Assembly (NCBI GenBank): GCA_963920705.1
Contig: OY987239.1
Span: forward strand, 8,000,504-8,064,503
Source of the DNA: Odiellus spinosus
Lineage: Eukaryota; Arthropoda; Arachnida; Opiliones; Phalangiidae
Reading direction: 5' to 3'
DNA length: 64,000 nt
The translations under genes and the position numbers were made by a program. The notes beneath the pieces are model-generated. The model had not been told where the DNA came from. It saw nothing but the letters and a program-made list of their open reading frames with translations, and did no database searches. Positions 45,021-57,747 of the stretch are shown piece by piece (positions within the stretch are counted from its first letter, which is position 1; every line of letters starts with the position of its first letter).

Positions 45021-45518
45021 CAAATACTTATTTTCGCAAATTTCGCCGCTTTCCCGTTAATCAGATCGTAACCTACTAATTATACGCGAAATTCCGCCGC
45101 AATTGTAATGGTAATTTATTTAAAACTAACCTCAGTGTGCCAATAAATATTAATTTATGATTTTACGCGATTTAGGACATCCGCTAAGGGAATTTTGACA
45201 TTAGTCACGGACTACACAAACCACACAATGGAAATGGGTAGGGTCAGGGTCTGCTATAGCACGATTCAATACAGAGGAACTATATGCGTTATGTATTAAA
45301 GTAACCTTGGGTTGGATATGGGTTCATTTACTCGGGTTTGGGCAAGAGAAGTGGTCCGTTCAGCCACACACACCAAAGTGCCCAGGAGGCAATCAAAAGA
45401 AACGGTTAAATATAGTTAATACATAAGAACTTTGGTTTCGATTCATTTAGGCTTAGGTCCAGTTACAATTTTGTAAATTAAGAATGATTTAATATATGAT
45501 AAAAAGAAAGTCATTTTT
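45021..45518. other. 5' flank of the septin
   Basis: Presumed septin promoter and 5' UTR on the minus strand. No TATA box recognised and no further gene. Confidence 0.4.
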
Positions 45519-45662
45519 GGCCGAAGCGGGAAAATTCAACTGTTGGTGGTGCTGTTCCGATTTTTCCCCATCCATAGCCGTTATCTGCTATTTGTCCCTT
45601 CCGCTTTTCACTTAACGGGCCTAACCAAGGGAAATGTATCTAGCCAGATTTACATATCCATG
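45519..45662. mobile_element. P-like element, end fragment
   Basis: GGCCGAAGCGGGAAAATTCA, GATTTTTCCCCATCCATAGC, ATCTGCTATTTGTCCC and GGGAAATGTATCTAGCCAG match the right terminal region of the element at 4875-6062 with moderate divergence. No left end or THAP region was found. Confidence 0.78.
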
Positions 45663-45917
45663 GCTGATCTCAATAATTCTGCCATATTAGGCGCGTTCAG
45701 AGACATATACCGGATATACCGCCTCTATAGATTATAAAATTGGCGGTTTCCTACTGGACTTTCAACCATAGTCTCGCTCACAAATCCAAATGTCAAGCCA
45801 CAATTACCTTTGGACAGATAAAAGCCACCACGAGTATAATTTCCAGCCCCCTACAATAGAAAAATCTCATATTTTTGTCATTATCGGCTTTTGTAAAATA
45901 CTATTAGCGATATATTA

Positions 45918-46055
45918 AACTTTAAATGACTTTGTTCTGTTACTCAACTTTAAATGACTTTGTTCTGTTATTCAACTTTAAATGACTTTGTTCTGTTATT
46001 CAACTTTAAATGACTTTGTTCTGTTATTCAACTTTAAATGACTTCTTACTGTTAT
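45918..46055. repeat. Tandem array of a 28 bp unit (~5 copies)
   Basis: CAACTTTAAATGACTTTGTT plus CTGTTATT repeated; the last unit diverges to CTTACTG. Confidence 0.95.
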
Positions 46056-46798
46056 ATCTTTTAAACACCTCTAATTCTAAACTTCTAAAATTATACATTT
46101 GCCATTAGTTGAACTTAATTTGTCTACATTTACGACGCACGTTATTAAACGGGCTCTAAAACCCCATTATCGATACTAATTTAAACGAATATTACTTTAT
46201 AATATCGTTTTAACTTCAGAATTGATCTTAACTTCCCATAAGATAGGAGGTTTTAATATGTCAATTTTCATTTCTTCTAAGGTTGATACTTCTCTGTAAT
46301 AGGAATAGCGTCAAGGGCGAGTCTCACTCATAAACGTTTACAAACTTAATAAGTTTTTGCATTTATTTTCCGAAACAGCGTCCCCCCAAATTACGAAGTT
46401 TTTTGGATTCATCCGGTTGATTGGTAGACGCATTTTAAATAATATTTGGACAAATTTGTCCCAAAAGAACATGGGAGAATTATCTAGGTTTTTTCCGCGA
46501 GGTGGCGCAGGGCTTCGAATTTCTATCTCTCTCTCCTGTATAGTGCTGAATACGAAGAGCTCTATGGGGAACTCAAACTTACGGATGAAGAATTAATGCT
46601 ACCATATAAAAAGTAGTTGACCCATGTATATTGACCTCCAATTTCCTGTTTTATTATATATTTCAGAACGCTGTTTATGTAGACCTTCCACATTCAAATA
46701 CTTTCCTTTAACACGTTCATTTTTAAGATATTCTGCAAAGCTTGCTATAATTCTTGACTAAACTAAGTTAAATTAACACGAGCTATATATCATTCTAC
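46056..46798. other. Non-coding interval
   Basis: No gene recognised. Confidence 0.4.
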
Positions 46799-47114
46799 CA
46801 AGAATCCATTCAGGTTCCATAAGAATATGGGAGCATAGCTTTAGCCTCTGGTACCATCCTCCCAAACTTTGTAACAAAAGTTCGTCCGCAATTTTCGCCA
46901 CATTTGTACGCTTAGATCTTTTTTCGGTCGGCTCCATTTATATTACCCAAAATATTATGTCAAGGTCGTTAGTGGCGCGGGTTAATAATATATGTTAGGA
47001 GCGATTTACTTGAAAAATCGATTCGAAGCAGACGATCTTTTGCTACAAAGTTTGGGAAGATGGTTATTGAATCGCGGCCCTCCCATATTCTTATGGAACC
47101 TGAATGGATTCATG
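46799..47114. repeat. Palindromic MITE, family Q copy 2
   Basis: CAAGAATCCATTCAGGTTCC to CCTGAATGGATTCATG, opposite internal orientation to the copy at 7011. Flanking ATTCTAC and ATTCCAC agree at 6 of 7 positions. Confidence 0.87.
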
Positions 47115-47624
47115 ATTCCACCATAAGTGCCAATTTCTACCCTTGCATGACGCCACAAATGGTAATTCTTTGTTGTCTCTCGTTCGTCTTATAGCCGCTA
47201 AAATTACGAAAAATAAATGAACCTGAAGTTTTTCCTTTAAAATATTTTGTCACGAACGAGAACAACTCTAATGGTCTTCAAAATTAGTCATTTCCCAGAT
47301 CATATCCGTGATAATCAAAAATTCTAATTTTGTCAAAGTTCTGACTATTATTCTAGGTAATAAAGTAATCTCGCAATAATGACTTCGAGAAAACGAACAG
47401 CCTTTTTAAAACTTAATCAACGTATAAATATATAGAGATCCGATTTGCATTCGTTCGAGAAGCTTCTACGGCGCTCTGCACATCTTATTAGGTTCGTTAA
47501 AGTTAGCTCCGTTTTGTATTGTAATGTATAGAAATACTTCGGTACCGTCTCGATAACTCGTAAGTGTAATAGTGTCGCCCTGTAAAGGGAAGATTGTGGC
47601 TTCATTAGAGCGCTTTGCCAAAAA

Positions 47625-48225
47625 GAGGGCAGCGCTGTTTTTCAATAAGAGCGCTTTCCCAAAACATCGCTTTTCCTAAAAGAGCGCTTTTCCTGAAAGC
47701 GCGCGAGCGCTTTCTCTAAAAGTGCACGAATGCTTTCTCTAAAAACGTTTTCCCTAAAAAAGTATTCCCTAAAAGAGCATTTTCCCAAAAAAATATTTTC
47801 ACAAAAGAGCGCTTTCTCTAAAAGAGCGCTTTCCCTAAAAGAGCGCTTTCCTTAAAAGAGCGCTTTCTCTAAAAGAGCGCTTTCTTTAAACGAGCACTTT
47901 CCCTAAAAGAGCGCTTTCCCTAAAAGAGCGCTTTCTCTAAAAGAGCGCTTTCTTTAAACGAGCGCTTTATCTAAAAGAACGCTTTCTCTGAAAGAGCGCT
48001 TTACCTAAAAGAGCTCTTTCCCTTAAAGAGCGCTTTCTCTAGGAGCACTTTTTCTAAAAGAGCGCTTCCTCTAAAAGAGCCATTTCCCTAAAAGAGCGCT
48101 TTCTCTAAAAGAGCGCTTTCTCTAAAAGAGCACTTTCTCTAAAAGAGCGCTTTCCCTAAAAGAGCGCTTTCTTTAAAAGAGTAATTTCCCTAAAAGACCG
48201 TTTGCCCTAAAAGAGCGCTTTCCCA
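47625..48225. repeat. Degenerate tandem array of ~17 bp AGCGCT-containing units
   Basis: About 34 units of the type CTAAAAGAGCGCTTTCT with many substitutions and some length changes. Each unit carries the self-complementary core AGCGCT inside AAAGAGCGCTTT, so neighbouring units and both strands can pair. Confidence 0.93.
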
Positions 48226-48394
48226 AAAACGCTTAATCAAATCGCCACTTCATAAAAAATGAATTAAGTATACACGTAACCTAACCTATAGAATTATTCT
48301 GCCCAAAATAAACACCCTAATAATATTGGTGTTAAAGGGAGGGTGAAGAAGAAAATCAAGTGATGTTTTGCGTATTAAAACATTTAGGTAATAT

Positions 48395-48734
48395 CAGAAG
48401 CCGATGAAACCCTCCTTTGAAGTCTTCTACTCTAATGTTCCATATAGCGCTCCTCTCTGTATGGGTAAAATTCCCAATTTTACGAGATCGGAAGGGTCCT
48501 ACTTCATACCCCCCTGTCTACGGAAAATTGGAAATTCTCTCTCTCTCCACAAACGCCGACGTTTTTTGGACGAACTCCAAGGCTGCTAGAGATATTCGCT
48601 CGACGAACTCCCGCTCCGAAAATATCTACCGTTTGGAGGCGTACCAATCGCGCTTTTTGAAACTAACCCATACAGAAAGGGGTAGACAAGACCCGGGAGT
48701 AATAGACTTCAAAGGAGGGATTCATCGGCATCTG
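48395..48734 (+). repeat. MITE family M, copy 5
   Basis: Full-length with changes in the right terminal repeat (GGATTCATCGGCATCTG). No matching 7 bp flanks, so it is older or rearranged. Confidence 0.9.
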
Positions 48735-49255
48735 CCTATGTTAAACTACTCCAATCATTTCGTAAACCAAAGAGAGCTAATTTAAGATGAACATTAGGGT
48801 TTAACCGAAAAGTAGGGTCAGTTCAATCTACCATACCTTGACCTCTGGACTAGGTATCGTAATGAGAGTTTTTGCATTACATAGCTCTATCATTTATTAG
48901 TTTATTTGCAATGTTTCAGATTAATAGGCTCAATACTTAATTTTTAAATTAAAATGTAATTAGGGTCGATTTGGTGTTTTTCCCTAATACATGGATCACC
49001 AGAAACAACGGTTCATAGGAAAGGCCGATCCGATTGGGTCGAAGAATATCTTAAAATGAGCATGAACGTATTTGCTATTTTTGCAAGAGCGTTATCGATT
49101 CTTCAACAACTATAAGAGTATCTTGACTAGCATCAGTCGTGCTCGTTGGAAATGGACAATCGGGTCAATGTAACCGTAAAGTATGCATATGTACGTACCT
49201 ACATTTTTCTTTCTCGATCATATCTAATTATCGATATATCGATCTTGGCTATTAC
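48735..49255. other. Non-coding interval
   Basis: No gene recognised. Confidence 0.4.
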
Positions 49256-49259
49256 TTAA

Positions 49260-49673
49260 AGGGAGAATGCAACCTAATTACAAGTGATTTTTTATCGATT
49301 CCTTATCGTTTAAATAGGCCTAATCCACCGATAAAAAGTTTACAATACAAATATTAAACTAGAAATACATTTAAAACTTACCCTGAAAATAGGCTTAGCG
49401 GGATTCATGGAGATCCTGAATCGCGTCCGTGTAAGGTCTAGCGACCAATGAGCAAAGGCCCGTCGTTCACGCGAGATCTCCACGAGACTTACGTCGCGCG
49501 CGATTGGTTGCTAGACCTTACACGCGAGGAAATCAGGAGCCTATTTTCAGGGTAAGTTTTAAATTTATTTCTAGTTTAATATTTGTTTGTAAATTTTTTA
49601 AATAGTGGATTAGGCCTATTTAAACGATAAGGAATCGATAAAAAATCACTTGTTGTTAGGTTGAATCCTCCCT
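49260..49673. mobile_element. TTAA-type MITE family D, copy 3
   Basis: AGGGAGAATGCAACCTAATT to GTTAGGTTGAATCCTCCCT with TTAA on both sides (49256-49259 and 49674-49677). The internal foldback GGTCTAGCGACCAATGAGCA is shared with copy 1. Confidence 0.88.
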
Positions 49674-49732
49674 TTAAAGTTAGGTTGTCACGGATTTTTC
49701 ACTTATAATCCCCTCTTCCCAAACGTCATTAC

Positions 49733-50021
49733 CATAGTCCTGGTCGATTTGCCGGAAATGGGTCCTTGTCTCGTAGCCGCGCCGCCATCTTTTTGTAGTA
49801 ACAGGCTGCCAGACTATTTCTAATTTTATTTCCCACAAACCAAATTCAAGTTGTTAGTCCAACGCTTCCTATATGATAAAGTATAGGAGGCGTTGGTTAG
49901 TCTGTAGCTATTTTCACACTACAAAAAGATGGCGGACGATCACGTGACAAAAAGTTTTCCCCGCCAAAATTTTCACGAGGTTCTCTAGACTTCCGGTTTT
50001 GGAAATCGACCAGGACTATTG
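49733..50021. repeat. Inverted-repeat element with ATAGTCCTGGTCGATTT ends
   Basis: ATAGTCCTGGTCGATTTGCC is mirrored by AAATCGACCAGGACTAT, and the inner words CATCTTTTTGTAGT and ACTACAAAAAGATGGCGG also pair. Non-coding. Confidence 0.82.
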
Positions 50022-50292
50022 TTTCGTGGCTATTGTAGAGCCTATATTTGATTCTCGCGGGTTCTGGCACGTGATAAGGTCGTTTTCAACACGGTCTTTT
50101 TGGTAAAAGTACTTACTCCAGATCAAGTCAAGTACCATTTGTATATGGCTTTTTAATAGTATGATAAATCGTTTTACATTTAAAATTCTCGAAATTAATT
50201 TATTTATTGATACAGCGGCCGAAGTTACAACTACGGCCGTGAAAACAAGTCACTTCGCGTAACTACCGTGACTTCACGGATCATCTTGTTAT

Positions 50293-51020
50293 AACCTAGG
50301 AGGATATAAGGGTGAAGGAGAGCTGGACTGCTTGTTCATGGTGACCACTGAAAATTTGAAAATCCTATATAGGAAATTTCTTTGCGAAGTATAGGAAAAT
50401 ATAGGAAGAATTTTATGTAAAATATAGGATGAAATAAGTGTAAAATATATGATAAAATAGGAAAATAATTGATTAAAAGTAGGAACCATGTTTATTATTG
50501 CATCGTAACTCTCGCCACCGGTTTAAACACGGTATTAATATGATCCAATTGCTTAAATAGTATGGAATTTTACAGAATATTTAACTGGAAAATGTACAAT
50601 TAACCTAAAATAATCTTATACAGCCACAGCTGACAGTATGATTTATAACTTTACCCTTAACTAGAGATTTTGAGTAGAAATATAGGAGATTATAGGAATT
50701 GCCATTAAATTATAGGAGAAAATAGGAAGGAGGTGGAAATATAGGAAAAAATATGAAATATAGGAAAAGTGGTCACCCTGCTTGTTTTCCCATTGAAACG
50801 CGCTTACCGCTTTCTGGCCACTAGCTACTAGCTTTCCCTTCGTTCTGGTGGTACATTCACGCGCAACTAGTTTGGCGCCGGTCGTCAACTCGTCGTCTAT
50901 TGGTCAGAGTTGAGAATTCATAATCACGTGATGCGCGTAGATAAAGGCAACTAGATTGGCGTCCCAAACTTCTAATAGGCAGTCAGTCCAACTCTCCTTC
51001 ACCCCTATATCCTCCTAATT
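50293..51020. repeat. ~730 bp inverted-repeat element with TATAGGA clusters
   Basis: Ends: CTAGGAGGATATAAGGGTGA plus AGGAGAGCTGGACTG, mirrored by CAGTCCAACTCTCCTTCACC plus CCTATATCCTCCTAA. It has two inner clusters of TATAGGAAAATATAGGAAG-type words (about 50365-50470 and 50685-50770). It has no transposase, so it is probably a non-autonomous DNA transposon. Confidence 0.8.
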
Positions 51021-51137
51021 ATAACTCTACTCGTATCCAATATAGGGTATTGGGGAAAGTAGAGCGGCTGCGTTATACGAGAAGATCGTCGAACGTTTTA
51101 GGTTCGTTATAAAATATCTTAAAAATATGATTAACAC

Positions 51138-51474
51138 CAGAAGCCGATGAAACCCTCCTTTGAAGTCTACTACTCTAATGTTCCATATAGGGCTCCTCTC
51201 TGTATGGGTAAAATTCACAATTTTACGAGATCGGAGGGGTCCTACTTCATACCCCCTGTCTACGGAAAATTGGAAATTCTCTCTCTCCACAAACGACGAC
51301 GTTTTTTTGACGAACTCCAAGGCTGCTAGAGATATTCGCTCGACGAGCTCCCGCTCCGAAAATATCTACCGTTAGGAGGCGTACGAATCGCGCTGTTTGA
51401 AACTAACCCATACAGAGAGGGGTAGACAAGACTCGGGAGTAATAGACTTCAAAGGAGGGTTTCATCGGCTTCTG
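51138..51474 (+). repeat. MITE family M, copy 6
   Basis: Full-length. Flanks TTAACAC and CTAATAC match at 5 of 7 positions, a worn target duplication. Confidence 0.92.
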
Positions 51475-51799
51475 CTAATACAAATATTTTTCTTTTAAAT
51501 CAGGGTCAAGACAGTGGCTAAAATACAAGATATCGAGGTAAATTGCCTAACAAGTTTATTATACAAGAATTTGTATCATAAATATTAAAATTCTGATCCA
51601 TGGTAGTAGGTCTTAATAGTTAAAATATTTATAAAATGAAATAAATTTTACTTCACGGAGTAAGATAAAAATGGTTTATTTAAAACTTAAAAGCTATCGG
51701 ACCGTGGTCCTTTTGTACGCGGTTTATTTATTCCCGTCTCAGAGATGGCGGAACAAGTCTCTGGTTTCACTATTCGCCAGAGTTGCGTATCTCTATAGC

Positions 51800-52136
51800 C
51801 AGAAGCCGATGAAACCCTCCTTTGAAGTCTATTACTCCCTGTTCTCGTCTACCCCTCTCTGGATGGGTTAGTCTCAAAAAGCACGATTCGTACGCTTCCT
51901 AACGGTAGATATTTTCGGAGCGGGAGTTCGTCGAGCGAATATCTCAATCAGCCTTGGAGTTCGTCCAAAAAACGTCGTCGTTTGTGGAGAGAGAGAATTT
52001 CCAATTTTCCGTAGACAGGGGGTATGAAGTAGGACCCCTCCGATCTCGTAAAATTGTGAATTTTACCCATACAGAGAAGAGCGCTATATATAACATTATA
52101 GTAGTAGACTTCAAAGGAGGGTTTCATCGGCTTCTG
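51800..52136 (-). repeat. MITE family M, copy 7 (inverted)
   Basis: Full-length, flanked by the perfect 7 bp duplication CTATAGC (51793-51799 and 52137-52143). It ends 122 bp before the first recognised exon of IR-like gene B. Confidence 0.93.
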
Positions 52137-52258
52137 CTATAGCGCAGCTGTAAGATTTCTGCAATAGGGCCTTTATCTCCTCGCTTGATATTAAGGCTTT
52201 CAGATTTTCAATAACTAAACAATTGGGCCAAATAATGATTGCGAATTTTCATTTGCAG

Positions 52259-55200
52259 AAAGAGGGGGGCTTTGTTTTATATCCTTTTCCCTCGAAAATA
52301 AACAAGTTCTTCAACTGTAGCTATTTGGCACCGATAAACGAGTGGCGCCCGTGGTATTATTTTACGAAGGATCCCCCGCTGGTGTGGAAACATGCCGGTT
52401 CGGTTATTGAAATTGACCTTCAGGTAAGATCAATTTGCGCTTGGGAACCGTTTAAGTTTATGAATAATTTTTTTTGAAAAGAAGTTCGTAAAATCCATTG
52501 CTGAGTTTCACAATGTAATTTGAAGGCTACTATTGGGGGTGGGGGGGCAAAATTCATAGTAACCCAAAGAACAAGCACCTGAACGTTTTACAGACTTTAC
52601 GACATGACCCTGTACAGGAAAAAATCACTAGTCAAACCATGGATTAAGTAAAAATCTAAAAATATAAAATATTTGTTCGAACTGCACCCTCGCGGCCGAA
52701 ATTTTTACGCGGTCAATAGCCACAGTTTAATAGCCACATGGTCATTGCATTATCATAACTTCGCGAGGTACGGGGCATGGCGAAAATTGTAAGCCTAGGC
52801 TTAAGAATTTTCGTCAGTTTAGTATAAATAAACAATTTTTGAATACGTTGTTCGTTCTGAAATTCGAATATCAATTAAGGAATTTCATATAAAATTTCTT
52901 AAAAACAACTTAAGCATTAACAAATATTCAACGCGTCCATAGTATTAGCCGATATTTTTTTAATTAAACTTTATGAAGTCGCCGCAAGATGGCGAAATTT
53001 CTATAAATATATTTCCGGATTTGAATCGGTAAATTCAAAATCGCCATCAAATCCGGCAGCCCTGTTACTAACAAACGTATAACGCTCTTCCTAATGTAAA
53101 GTCTACGAGTATGATTTATCCCTGTAAGTTTATTTAATCAATGGTCAAACTGATCCACCTGTTTCGATTCTCTTAAGAAGACTGGTCAATTAAGGTCTAA
53201 TAACCCTGTCATTGGCTTTGTTCGAGGCGATATTACAATCCAAATTGAAACGCCGTATTTCTCTTCCCAGTCCGTGTTCTGTATCTTACTGCTGATGTTT
53301 CTGAACGCCGCCACAGTTTACTTGTCGATGAGATGTCTCCGCCGACAGTACCCGAGTACCAATGGATTTTGGGCAATTCTCGGGGATTTCTTCGCTTCTT
53401 TCTTTTTTGAGCGTAAGACAATAACGCTCTCTCCAATACACATTTTAAAGGCCCTATCTGCTCTGAAATTTGCCCCTTTAAATTGATCCTCCCTTATATG
53501 CACAGCCAGAAGCCGATGAAACCCTCCTTTGAAGTCTACTACTCCAATGTTCCATATAGCGCTCCTCTCTGTATGGGTAAAAGTCACAATTTTACGAGAT
53601 CGGAGGGGTCCTACTTCATACCCCCTGTCTACGAAAAATTGGAAATTCTCTCTCTCCACAAACGACGACGTTTTTGGACGAACTCCAAGGCTGCTAGAGA
53701 TATTCGCTCGACGAGCTCCCGCTCCGAAAACATCTACCGTTAGGAGGCGTACGAATCGCGCTTTTTGAGAATAACCCATACAGAGAGGGGTAGGCAAGAC
53801 CCGGGAGTAACAGACTTCAAAGGAGGGTTTCATCGGCTTCTGGCACAGCCTAGCTTTGAATGTACAATTTGTTATGGTCAACGTCGTATACTAAGCAGCT
53901 AGCAAAGAAGGCAGATAGTCCATTTAACATTTGGAGCTCAAGATTTGTCAGGTCAGCGCTTCGATTGATGCTGATATTTCATCTCCTTTCAGCCTTCCCC
54001 TCATATTCCAGAATTTTGCCGGTTCGGGTGGTACTTTCTTTCTGGTTATTGGGTTTAACCCTCTTCTGTATCGAGATTAACGGTGTCTTCAAGGGGAAAC
54101 TATCCGTCAAAGAATACGTCGGAGTCGAAACGAGAGAAGACTTGGACAGACTCAGCTTCAAAATGGAAAACACTGAAGTACGAAAAATGCGAGAACCACG
54201 TAATGGTTGCGCGTTGGAATAAAAATGTTTCGTTAGGGCATGACGAAACATTACGCTAATCGGTCGGAGATCTTACCACGCTGAGATATGCTTCTTCCCA
54301 CACCCCCAAGTCGTCGACAAACCGCTGGTTGATTAAAGTGCCATCTCTGAGTCGGGGATAAGTGGCTTTGATAGCGCTGTAGGTCCATTGGACTGACATT
54401 CCCACTCGACCGACCGTCCCAATGGATCGACAAAAACCCGCACTTGGTGCGGGTTTTTGTCGGTCCATTGGGACGGTTGGTCGATTGGTACTGGAAACTG
54501 CTGTAGGTCCATTGGACCGACAGTCCCAATCGACCGACAAAAACCCGCACTTAATGCTTGTTACACAAATTTTCTGTCGGTCCATTGGGACGGTCGGTCG
54601 ATTGGGACTGGAAACTGCTGTAGGTCCATTGGACCGACAGTCCCAATCGACCGACCGTCCCAATGGACTGACAAAAACCCGCACTTAATGCTTGTTACAC
54701 AAATTTACTGCTACCGTTCAAAAAATGTATTCCTATTTGTCGATAGCCCGAGTAGACCAAATTATTGCCGAAAGCTCCCTCATATTAATAGACCTAACCT
54801 AACCTAACCCAACAAGGCTTTATTCACAACATAATATTAATGGGGAAAAAACGGCAAGCCGCCAATCTGCCAGTTCCCTTTTTCGTTTAAGCCGTTTTCG
54901 GTCCATTGGGAAAAGCGCCTTCGAGCTAGTTTCTTTTATCCGTTTGGCGGTTTTCGGTCCATTGGGAAAAGCGCCTTCGGGCTAGTTTATTTTATCTGTT
55001 TGGCGGTATTCGAGTCTGTCGAATGGAATTGTCGGTCCATTGGGAGGACACCTTGATGCCACCTCCTCCTGGACAAGAAGGATCAGACAAGGAGAGGAAA
55101 AGTGGGGACGGCGCGGTTCCAACTGCGTCGGTCTAAACTCCCACTCTGGGAGAACGTGGGTAGAGATGTTTCGTGGTAAATTGTTGTCACGTGGGTAAAA

Positions 55201-57709
55201 CGGATCCTTTATGAGGCGTGTAGTAGCCGACGGCGCTAGAGACCACGTGACGTCAGTTAACCTCGAGAATTTCCTATCCCCCTTTCCACCCGAGTGGGAG
55301 ATAGGAATTTCTCTCACTAACTCAACGCAGCCCACTTTTCCTCTCCTTGTCTGATCCTTCTTGTCCTGGAGATCACGTGGGTGATGCTTGCGTATTTAGT
55401 TTCTAAAATGTATCCAAATTGATCAAATATGTTTAGCCCATATTTGAAAAAGCTGCAAAGTTGAAATCTCTTAAGCCTTGCGGCCGATTACCCATTTTCG
55501 TAGATAGCGCCTTTATATGAAATTCTGGGTTTTTCAAGTTCACCGATTATCCCGAAGGGTCAGACACCCTTGAATTTGCTGTACACCTGAGTTCACAAAG
55601 TTCAGCTTTGACAGAGCATTGAGTTCGAGCTCTTATGAACTCCGAGTTCAGCTTTGATAGTCCAAAGAGTTCAAAAATTTTGTACACCTGAGTTCGCGAG
55701 TGTCAGCCCCTTTGGATTATCCACAATTCTAGAGTCGCTTTTCCCCAGAGAGACACATATAGTGCGTTGTCAACTCGTTTAACCATGTCCGTTGGATTAT
55801 GCGGGAGCCAGCTAGTTTAATAGTTCTTCACATTTTTCAGAGCGCACTGAGTAATTGGTATACGAGTCATAGTAAGAGAAATGGGAGGATTATTTGGCGA
55901 TTTTATTGAGCGATTAGAAGACGAACTTTCCCAGCAATACTACGTTATCACTATAGTCGCTTTTGCGCGGCTTTTTACGTAAAACTATTTAATAAAGTAT
56001 AATAAAACCAAAAGTACATTCCATAGACATTGTCTCACTTTAAACAATAATTCGTAAATTTCCCAAACGAGTTTAGCTGTGGATTTTAACATTTGAAATC
56101 CTTAAAATTATACTTTATGGAATTGCTCGATTTGTGTGAATTACCCGTGGTGTCGAATCTATAGTTTCTCCATTTTAGCTCCTGACAATCGGAAATTTCG
56201 CTCGAGTTAATGATATTGGACGCTAATCCCGTTGTAGAATCGCTGAACTTCCAAATGTTCGATATTTACACATGACTCTGATTTATTACGAGTCTATCTA
56301 CTTGTTCTAGAATACGGAAAAGAAATTAAGATGCTCTTGACGAGCTGGTCCAATTTTAATGCAAGACACAGAGAAGAAAATTTCTACATCTCGAAGGAGC
56401 TGGCTTTTGCGGAATTACAAACACTGATGGAACTGATGGGAACTAATAAGTACGATCTCAGAGTACGAGAAACCATCAAGAACTGGTAATAATAAAAAAA
56501 AATAAAAAAACAGTTTGGCTGCTCAACTAGAAGGGAAGGTTATTTGTAAGAGATTAAACTCAAGGAGAGTACCAGAGGTGTTTATCGCCGATTTTGTCCA
56601 AAGTCTGCTTTAATGTAGACCTATATAAGATAAATCCCCAAAAGGAGACGACGCACTACCCAGTTGTTTGGCCATGGCAGCCGAAAACGTTTTTGGCCAT
56701 TAAGCACCTTCGTCGAAAAAACGAAATTTCTTTTCAATATTTTTCCCAAAAATGATACGAATTTTACCCCAATAAAGTCCCAATTTACCCAAAATTGATG
56801 AATTTTACCTAGATACGAACCATATTACCCATTAGACAATTTCGAAACAATTTGAAAATATTTCACTGAGAAAATCCCACGCTTTTTTCAATTGAGATTT
56901 TTTCGATTGAAATGGCCAAAAACGTTTTCGGTTGCCATGGCCAAACAAATGGGTAGTGCGTCCTCTCCTTTTGGGGATTTTCATGTCTTATATAGATCTA
57001 CATTATAGCAGACTTTTGACCAAATCGGCGATAAACACCTCGGGTAGTCTCCATGTCAGAATGGGGAGATGTTAAATTTCATCTTGGAATGAGGAGATAT
57101 AATTTTAACAAGCGGCTAGTTTTCCCGACCATTACAAAGAGACGCTATCCCCGGCCCCCAGCCTGTTAACTTTTTCTCTGGAGGTATGGTTGATTCCACC
57201 TAGAAATGACAGCCCATTCGAACTAAGATTTTGATCATCTAGTACTGAACATTAAATCAATGTAATAGCGTCTAGCGTAAGTTTAGGTTTACTGCCGTTA
57301 TAAGATGAAATCAATAATCCCGACTTTACAGTTTTTCCTGGTCATTCTAACGTTTCAGTTAATCCAAATAATTTATTTTAATTCGTTTAAATAATTTTAT
57401 TTTTAATAATTCTTATTTTTCGTCTTTGAAACGTAGCACGAATGTTATTTTGAGGCATATACTCTTTGCACAATATATAAACTAAAAATATGATATTTGA
57501 AAATATTTTCGTGTCAGAAGTTTACCTCAAATATTTATAGACTTTTGCCGCGCTTTATGAGGGAGGCTACCATTTAGTTTCTCCCCCAATCCGCCATTTT
57601 GGTCACCAAGAAACGAGGTGATAGGTTTTTAGTAGACAGTCCATCCTACTGCCACAAACACAATACCCAATAAATGCGAAACCAAACTGGGTTTTTAATT
57701 AATCTGTTT

Positions 57710-57747
<38 letters not shown>

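Noticed and set aside
43701-45023. Septin start at 45023
   Set aside because: That codon is TTG; the proper ATG is 45018-45020, so the protein is one residue shorter than that longer reading.
53318-53881. Recurrent peptides such as MKPSFEVYYSNVPYSAPLCMGK in many frames
   Set aside because: They come from the terminal repeats of family M MITEs, not from a protein family; no selection for an open frame across copies.
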